From positions 1 through 32,831 of the forward strand of contig JAOTUB010000027.1 of the NCBI GenBank assembly GCA_029864095.1: 32,831 bases of DNA. The letters run 5' to 3'. The position numbers and the translations under genes were made by a program. This document shows, piece after piece, positions 28,301 through 32,831 of this stretch. The notes beneath the pieces were generated by a model that worked only from the letters and a program-made list of their open reading frames with translations, was not told the DNA's origin and searched no databases. This DNA comes from Gammaproteobacteria bacterium. GTDB taxonomy: Bacteria; Pseudomonadota; Gammaproteobacteria; Steroidobacterales; Woeseiaceae. Each line of letters starts with the position of its first letter. Position 1 is the first letter of the stretch.

Positions 28301-28595
28301 GGAGTCGAAGGTCAACTCACGCATCGATCTGCGCGTCGACCAGGAGATTCCGCTGTTCATGGATGACCTGAAAGCGCGCGCATTCCTTAAGATCTACAAC
28401 TTCACGAACATGCTCAATGACGAGTGGGGCCGCCAGTACGACGCGGAGTTCTTCTCGCAGGATGTCGTGGACGTATCGCTTGATCCTTCAGGTGCGTATG
28501 TCTTCGAGGCATTCAACCGGAAAGGTCTCACGGACCTGCAAGAATTCTCGTCGTTGTGGGAAATGCGTCTCGGGCTTGAGGTTAACTTCCGATAA
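25353..28595 (+). CDS. TonB-dependent receptor, Oar-like, large
   Basis: A 1080-residue outer-membrane receptor. Signal peptide MNRVISKLLPLAALLVLPMM to about residue 23. A carboxypeptidase regulatory-like domain follows (about 28-105, MRGRILDQEGTPVAGASVVV), then the plug (about 130-245, with ITLDGVSHGDRFG and VELAPFDVKYGGFSACNINA) and a long barrel ending MRLGLEVNFR. Length and the regulatory domain match Oar-type receptors, which often import large substrates with TonB energy. A loop DSDGDTGNDVCEPDG near residue 545 has a calcium-binding DxDxD look. Substrate unknown; placement between a nucleotidase and a nuclease suggests nucleosides, nucleotides or oligonucleotides. GAGGAAA lies before ATG 25353; a shared terminator follows. 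Confidence 0.9.
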   Translation: MNRVISKLLPLAALLVLPMMAQAQDTASAMRGRILDQEGTPVAGASVVVVDQRTGVARSYQSNDSGTFLAARLPVGGPYTVTVNDTQTVEVASIGLGDTYNLTVYMRPEMEEIVAVGQQTQIVETAPGPAATFGLQDLDSAVAFNRDIKDVYAIDPRLNLDGFEINCAGKHPRFNNITLDGVSHGDRFGLNTNGYSTATGMPFPYDAIQQVSVELAPFDVKYGGFSACNINAVTKSGSNDWEANAFYEYTTDSLREDKLDDLDLSGESYRETKQGFTVGGPIIKDKLFFYAAYEEQEEPRFLAAGYAGSGNGEERPWLSQADYERVLNIAQNIYGFDPGAQGKDGAQTAENYLVRLDWNINDSHNVAAIYNDYDGVQSRSSDSDPFEFEFSNHFYDKGSVSKTYTLILDSQWNDAFSTQLYYNDTRMDDSQVTVGPKDIGDHQINVNGFDNIIYLGADDSRQANKLFTDSQLLKLSGQFLVGDHIFTAGYETEELEVFNIFVQHSRGGEWDYRDDSFGDNDPNCAALSAQQRYDNTAVADSDGDTGNDVCEPDGIDHFELGRPYRVYYGSGGGTNDPNDAAANFVNTQNALYVQDEIYFAEQDLTLTAGLRYEWIDSNDSPTYNSTLSDAIGIRNDSGLDGVSIVMPRVGFTWGMRDDLTLRGGLGLYSGGNPNVWLGNAWSRDGITNVQVREDYFHALSIFDGGIPTVSGAPVGGAVPQVLFDEVAAISGDAGSFFFNNLIDPDYEAPREWKTAIGATWDMPWGGITADIDLMYTRLKKQAIYIDVSQEHIPGNDTLAGAPIYTAIPGAGEGNLMLTNAKADGSGTVFSAVFKKDFDWGMDLMLGYARTDVEDAAPMTSFTGESSFENLATNDINNPRAATGNYNVKSRVTLRASFAREFFGDNETRFTLMGYYQSGQPSTYTMFSEDSLQVGESFRHLLYVPDPAGDQNVLFAPGFDQTAFFEWVKKRDLKGGKFVRRNGQESKVNSRIDLRVDQEIPLFMDDLKARAFLKIYNFTNMLNDEWGRQYDAEFFSQDVVDVSLDPSGAYVFEAFNRKGLTDLQEFSSLWEMRLGLEVNFR

Positions 28596-28615
28596 GAAAA
28601 TTGTTTGATACGACT

Positions 28616-28644
28616 AAAGGCCAGCCCCTGGGCTGGCCTTTTTT
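28616..28644. terminator. Bidirectional terminator between convergent genes
   Basis: Nine-pair perfect stem GGCCAGCCC-CT-GGGCTGGCC with AAA before and TTTTTT after, so it serves both strands. Its right arm reaches the TAA stop of the minus-strand nuclease gene. Confidence 0.93.
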
Positions 28645-30538
28645 ATGGGCGGAGTTCTATCGTTATGACGAGTGGCCAGTGGTCGGAGACACCAACGCGC
28701 TCGGCTGAATAGTAACGGGCAGGAGTGCCGTCCTTTGTGACCTGGGCGGCCAGCTTGTTTACCAGCGCAACCGACCCGGGCGCGATCTGCCAGCGCTGAT
28801 CTGTGCCGCTTGCCGGCGAATACAGGATCGTGTCGAGGAACGACCAGGTTTTGTCACGCGAGTAATACTGGGTACCCGGGCAACCATCGCAATTGTCGTG
28901 CGCCACCGTCCAAGATGGTCGCACGAAACGCTCGAGCATGCCTTGCTCGCCGTTTTCGCTGCTGGTCGTGTTGAAGTCACCAGCCGCAAACACATTTCGC
29001 TCCGGCGGCAGCGCATTGCGAATATCATTGAGATGCTCGAAGGCCAGTACCCGCATCTCCGTCGGATGAAACGGTGCGGGAAAATGCACCGAGAAACCGG
29101 TTAGCAGCGAGCCGTCAGGAAGTTCGAAGGTCGCCTCGAGAACGCCGCGCGTGTCACCGGCGCGTTCGGGGAAGTCATCGAACTTGAGCGGATGCAGTCG
29201 CGTCTCACCGACGACCGGCAGTCGCGACAGAAACGCGACATCGATGCCACGGTTATCGCTGCCCTCGATCAAGATGCCTGGAAGATACTCGCCGTCGACG
29301 AGATATTCAGTTCGCAGGCGCTCGAGGATCGCCAGGTTTTCGACTTCCTGCAGCGCGACGATGTCGGCGCCGCGGCCGTCGCTGACCTGCCTGATCGTAT
29401 CTGCAAGCACGCCGAGCTTGTGCTCGATCGCTGCGTCGTTCCAGTCTAGATAGAGACATTCGTTTCGCCAGGACTCGACCTCGATCGCATTGCATGCTGC
29501 CTTGTGCGCTTCGTTCTGCTTTTTTTCAATCGGCAGATACGCTTTGTCGTCTTTGTCGGGATCATCCACGTTGTCGAACAGGTTCTGCACGTTGAACGTC
29601 ATTATGGACACGGCTTCGGGCCCCGGTGCCTGCGCAATCGGCAGGGTTGCTCGTATGAGCGGCGCGTTGCGTTGCTCGAGAGTAATGTAGATCGCATCGC
29701 CGGCGTCGTTGAAAGCAACCGCTTCGGCCTGCCGGTTCCGGGTCGTGCCTAGAACCTGCGGTTTCCTTTGCAGCGCGTTGGCCCAGCTCTCGTCTGCGGT
29801 TCTCTGGTAGAGAAAAACACCGCCGTAAGTGAGGACGACGAGCGATCTTCCATTTGGGGAAATGTCCATGCCTGTCGGCTGCCAGTACCAGTCATCGGTC
29901 TTGGGTGCGAAGCGGACGTCCTGGCGCTTCGGCTGTGGCAGGCTGGCGACCGTGCCGAGCCGCCTGGCGATCTGTCTCTTTTTCGAACCTGGGCGCAACG
30001 GCACCTCGTAGAGCACCGCGGGTATGTCGCGTTTGCTCAGCACGAGTACGCGCTCATTCTCGACATCAATAGCGACCGCCTCGGCGTCTCGCGGCCCGTC
30101 CTCATATTCGTATTCAATCTCCCACGCGACTTTGACTTTCTTGTCATCCAGTTTCGGCTCCTCGACGACATGCACCGTGACGTCCTTACGCTTGCCGTCG
30201 TTATCGCCCACGGCGGCGATCAGCAGGTACGCTTCGTCCTCAAGCGTGAATGAGGCAAGGTCTTCCCAATCATTGTTGTTGGTCTTCGACAGCTTGACGC
30301 GACCCAGATTTGCACCGCGAGAGTTAATGGCGTGGACTTCTGCGTCGCCGTCGTCGTTGATGACCCAGAGAACACCTGAGTTCCGCTGCGACCGGGCGAG
30401 GCCGCTCGCCTCGTCGATCGCAGGGTTCTCGAGTCGTCCAACCGTCTCGAATGAAGGACCGGCATCTCCGGGCCCCGTGTCCGTGGCGGGAGGAGTGCAG
30501 GCGGCGACGAGCGGAACGAGTAATAGAATAAGGCGCAT
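28643..30538 (-). CDS. Lipoprotein fusing a beta-propeller-like domain to an EEP nuclease/phosphatase domain
   Basis: A 631-residue lipoprotein (MRLILLLVPLVAAC lipobox) with two domains. Residues about 35-305 carry repeats such as EASGLARSQRNSGVLWVIND, NNDWEDLASF, PRDAEAVAID, WQPTGMDISPNGRSLVVLTY and QAEAVAFNDAGDAIYITLEQ, as in SdiA-regulated or phytase-like propellers. Residues about 310-631 are an endonuclease/exonuclease/phosphatase fold: TFNVQNL (N316), LQEVEN (E398), SVHFPAP, AAGDFN (D521, N523) and SDHWPLV. Extracellular DNase or phosphodiesterase activity is likely. ATG 30538 is preferred to GTG 30556 because it starts the signal peptide. It ends on the shared terminator; it is 86 bases downstream of the second TonB receptor, separated by a terminator. 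Confidence 0.85.
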   Translation of the reverse strand: MRLILLLVPLVAACTPPATDTGPGDAGPSFETVGRLENPAIDEASGLARSQRNSGVLWVINDDGDAEVHAINSRGANLGRVKLSKTNNNDWEDLASFTLEDEAYLLIAAVGDNDGKRKDVTVHVVEEPKLDDKKVKVAWEIEYEYEDGPRDAEAVAIDVENERVLVLSKRDIPAVLYEVPLRPGSKKRQIARRLGTVASLPQPKRQDVRFAPKTDDWYWQPTGMDISPNGRSLVVLTYGGVFLYQRTADESWANALQRKPQVLGTTRNRQAEAVAFNDAGDAIYITLEQRNAPLIRATLPIAQAPGPEAVSIMTFNVQNLFDNVDDPDKDDKAYLPIEKKQNEAHKAACNAIEVESWRNECLYLDWNDAAIEHKLGVLADTIRQVSDGRGADIVALQEVENLAILERLRTEYLVDGEYLPGILIEGSDNRGIDVAFLSRLPVVGETRLHPLKFDDFPERAGDTRGVLEATFELPDGSLLTGFSVHFPAPFHPTEMRVLAFEHLNDIRNALPPERNVFAAGDFNTTSSENGEQGMLERFVRPSWTVAHDNCDGCPGTQYYSRDKTWSFLDTILYSPASGTDQRWQIAPGSVALVNKLAAQVTKDGTPARYYSAERVGVSDHWPLVITIELRP

Positions 30539-30572
30539 GTCGCTGATCCTAGCCACTCACGGCGGCGCAGGC

Positions 30573-30603
30573 AAAAAAAGCCCGGCGTGTAGCCGGGCTT
30601 TGA
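30573..30603 (-). terminator. Rho-independent terminator of the second TonB receptor
   Basis: On the minus strand AAGCCCGGC-TACAC-GCCGGGCTT is followed by a T-run (the + strand shows seven A at 30573-30579). It lies between the receptor stop and the EEP lipoprotein start. Confidence 0.88.
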
Positions 30604-30624
30604 TTTCTTGCTTTGAACGAAAGA

Positions 30625-32831
30625 CTAGAAGTCTTTGCGTAGCTCCACGCCCCAGAACGACGGTTCGTTGATAAACGCGGTCAGATTATTGAAATTGATG
30701 CCGCCGTCAACCGTGATCTCGTCGGTGATGTTGCGTCCGACCAGTGCGACATCGAGCCCCGCTTCGGAGCGGTAGCCAAGGCGCAGTCCGAGAAGCCCGC
30801 GCTCCTCGGCAACGAACTCGACCGTCTCGTGCAGGAACAGGTTCGACTCGTCGCGATGGTTATAGTCGGTGTAAGCGTAAAACTCGCCGTCGGAGACCGG
30901 TATCGAATACTGAAGGATCAGGTTGTACTGAAACTTCGGCGAACGCGGCAGCGGATTGCCGTCGATCGAGACGTCGGTCACCGGAAAACCGAAAGCCCCA
31001 ATTCGCGTGGTGTCGACAATCGGGTCGAGCGCGGTCACGCTGGGAGCGGCTCCTGCCAGCTCGTCGAGCAGCTCAGAGTCGTCGATCTCGGTGTCGTTAT
31101 AGCTGGCGTTCGCGATCAGGAGGAAGTTGTCGGTAATCAGGACCTCCAGGCTGGTCTCGATGCCACTGCCGTTGACACGTTTGGCGTTGAGCAAGCGGTT
31201 CGCGTTGCCCACGCCGCCCGTTGCTGTCAGCTGCTGATCGTCATTCGTAAACGAGTAGACCGAGGTATTCCACCGTGCCCGGCCGTCCATCAGCGTGCTC
31301 TTGACGCCGAACTCGACGGAATCGGTCGTTTCGGTATCGGCAGAACTGAGCACGCCGAAGCGTCCGATTGTGACCGGGCCACGCGCCGCATTGGCGAAAC
31401 GACCATACATGCTCCAGTCATCGTTGATGTCGAACGTGAACGCGAGGTCCCAGCTCAGGAAGCTATCGTCGACAGAGATCGAATCGGTGGTTGACCCGCC
31501 GCCAGGCCGGAACTGCAGCCGTTTTTCGTCAGCCGTGAAGCGTGCGCCCGCTGTCATAGCAAAACGATCGCTCGCACGGAATTCGATTTGCCCGAACAGC
31601 GCGAAGGAGTCCGTCTGCGTCCGAACAATGTCGCTCGTGTTGAATAAGAAATCGCGGCTTAATACGTCCGCATTTTCGTCGAGAATGTACGCGCCGACCT
31701 GGAAGAAAGCGTCGTCCAAGTCTTTCGAGATGCGGAACTCCTGCGTGACCTGCAGATGATCTTTGAGACCGTCGCCCGTCGCCGCGGAAAAGACACCGGA
31801 AGAGCCCAAAGCGCCGATATTAAAATCCAGAACGCCGCCGTCGACGTCGGTGGACTGGAAGTTCTCGATCGAATCGATGCCCGTAATGGACGTGAACGTG
31901 AATTCATCGAGGTCCCATACCAGATTTGCCGCCATGCCGTAATGATCGAGTGTCATGCCGGCAACATCGTTGTCATGACTTGCAACTGTCTCGTCAAATC
32001 CCTTGCGCAGGCCGCTCTTGCCTTGCGCGATTGCGTTGGCGTAGAACACCTGCGGCTGCGATCCATCCTGGTTGAAGCCGTGAAACTTGAGGAGTCCCGT
32101 AAACGTGTCGTTGGGCTCAAAGAGGAATTGCAGCCGCCACGCCGTCTCGTCGAACTCGCCGAAGTCGTCGCCCTGTGTACTGGCAGCCACATTGTCGATC
32201 CAGTTGCTGCGGCGCTGGTGTTTGAGCGATATGCGAGCGGACGTGTTCTGGCTGATCTGGCCGCTTTTTGCAAATTCCGCCCCAAGCGTACTGCGTTCAC
32301 CAAAACTGACACCGACGTAGCCGTCGCCGTCCATCGAAGGCCTGACCGAATCGATCTTGACCAGACCGGCGTTCGTGTTGCGGCCGAACAGCGATCCCTG
32401 CGGGCCCGCCAGGACTTCGACACGCTGAATGTCGAACAGCGGAATACTGCGGAGCACGTTGCCTTCGAGGAATACCTCGTCGAAGACCATGCCGACCGGC
32501 TGCGCGGCATTGTTGTCGAAGTCGATGTTGCCCAGTCCGCGAATATAGAACCGCGGCTGCGTGCGGCCGTTAGACGACTCGATGTTCAGGCTCGGCACAC
32601 GGTTTGCCAGCGCGCGCACGTTTTCTGCAGAGCCGAGATAGTCGCGCACGGTGTCCCCGGTAATGGCGGTCACTGATGCCGGCACGTCTTCGAGTGACTG
32701 TTCGCGCTTTTGCGCGGTGACGATAATCTCTTCGAGCACGATGTCCTGCGCGCTGGCCGGACTGCCGTAAAGGCCGCCAACACTCAGCGCTGCTCCAATA
32801 ATTGTGCTCAATAGCAGGCGAGATAAGGGCT
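30625..32831 (-). CDS. TonB-dependent receptor (5' end beyond the window)
   Basis: At least 728 residues. The frame stays open to the right edge: the visible start PLSRLLLSTIIGAALSVGG then SPASAQ is the end of a signal peptide, so the true ATG lies past 32831. The TonB box region is LEEIIVTAQKREQSLEDVPA, followed by the plug (VRALANRVPSLNIESSNGRT, RGLGN, VEVLAGPQGSLFGRNTNAG) and a 22-strand-like barrel ending FWGVELRKDF. It belongs to the broad siderophore/sugar-type group with the EEIIVTAQKREQ box. Substrate is not readable. No regulatory domain, unlike the other receptor. It lies upstream of the EEP lipoprotein in the same direction. Confidence 0.92.
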   Translation of the reverse strand, partial: PLSRLLLSTIIGAALSVGGLYGSPASAQDIVLEEIIVTAQKREQSLEDVPASVTAITGDTVRDYLGSAENVRALANRVPSLNIESSNGRTQPRFYIRGLGNIDFDNNAAQPVGMVFDEVFLEGNVLRSIPLFDIQRVEVLAGPQGSLFGRNTNAGLVKIDSVRPSMDGDGYVGVSFGERSTLGAEFAKSGQISQNTSARISLKHQRRSNWIDNVAASTQGDDFGEFDETAWRLQFLFEPNDTFTGLLKFHGFNQDGSQPQVFYANAIAQGKSGLRKGFDETVASHDNDVAGMTLDHYGMAANLVWDLDEFTFTSITGIDSIENFQSTDVDGGVLDFNIGALGSSGVFSAATGDGLKDHLQVTQEFRISKDLDDAFFQVGAYILDENADVLSRDFLFNTSDIVRTQTDSFALFGQIEFRASDRFAMTAGARFTADEKRLQFRPGGGSTTDSISVDDSFLSWDLAFTFDINDDWSMYGRFANAARGPVTIGRFGVLSSADTETTDSVEFGVKSTLMDGRARWNTSVYSFTNDDQQLTATGGVGNANRLLNAKRVNGSGIETSLEVLITDNFLLIANASYNDTEIDDSELLDELAGAAPSVTALDPIVDTTRIGAFGFPVTDVSIDGNPLPRSPKFQYNLILQYSIPVSDGEFYAYTDYNHRDESNLFLHETVEFVAEERGLLGLRLGYRSEAGLDVALVGRNITDEITVDGGINFNNLTAFINEPSFWGVELRKDF

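Noticed and set aside
31756..32676. 306-codon + strand frame opposite the second TonB receptor
   Set aside because: The minus strand carries a full TonB plug and barrel; the + frame has no recognisable motif.

Overview
The window reads as chromosomal DNA of a free-living, Gram-negative gammaproteobacterium, probably marine. This placement is an inference. It rests on two TonB-dependent receptors, many lipoproteins with clear lipoboxes, cyclic-di-GMP-I (GEMM) riboswitches, a trace of a PEP-CTERM sorting tag and E. coli-like YajD and PreA/PreT proteins. No rRNA, tRNA, CRISPR array, transposase or phage gene was found.

Left part (1 to about 15 kb) is loosely packed. Mostly single genes on the + strand are separated by long non-coding gaps: the tail of a probable nucleoside hydrolase, ribokinase, a GFA-type zinc protein, a secreted M20 peptidase, several small membrane or secreted proteins, a YajD-type HNH nuclease, a DUF1203 protein, a divergent DUF6265/AraC pair, a LolA-like lipoprotein, a universal stress protein, a lipoprotein cytochrome c and a HAD phosphatase. 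Many gaps carry degenerate copies of one dispersed repeat with the cores GGCCGTTAGCCGCC and GCAGACATTCGG. This part also holds three GEMM riboswitch-like elements. One precedes a secreted Cys-rich protein, one precedes a CARDB-like lipoprotein, and one is decayed with no gene behind it. A frameshifted lipoprotein gene (7407-7750) and a PEP-CTERM remnant (14896-15045) indicate gene loss here.

Centre (15.5 to 22.4 kb) is a tight minus-strand operon for reductive pyrimidine catabolism. In transcription order it encodes beta-ureidopropionase, an NCS1 (Mhp1-like) permease, dihydropyrimidinase, PreT, PreA and cytidine deaminase. Together they import a pyrimidine or hydantoin base, deaminate cytidine, reduce uracil or thymine, open the ring and release beta-alanine or 3-aminoisobutyrate.

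Right part (22.5 to 32.8 kb) encodes surface functions that could feed this operon: an e(P4)-type acid phosphatase lipoprotein and a UshA-like 5'-nucleotidase lipoprotein that start head to head with overlapping start codons, a 1080-residue Oar-like TonB receptor, a lipoprotein fusing a beta-propeller-like domain to an endonuclease/exonuclease/phosphatase domain, and a second TonB receptor running off the right edge. With the nucleoside hydrolase and ribokinase at the left end, the window can be read as a nucleic-acid scavenging and pyrimidine-degradation locus. That functional linkage is an inference from gene content.
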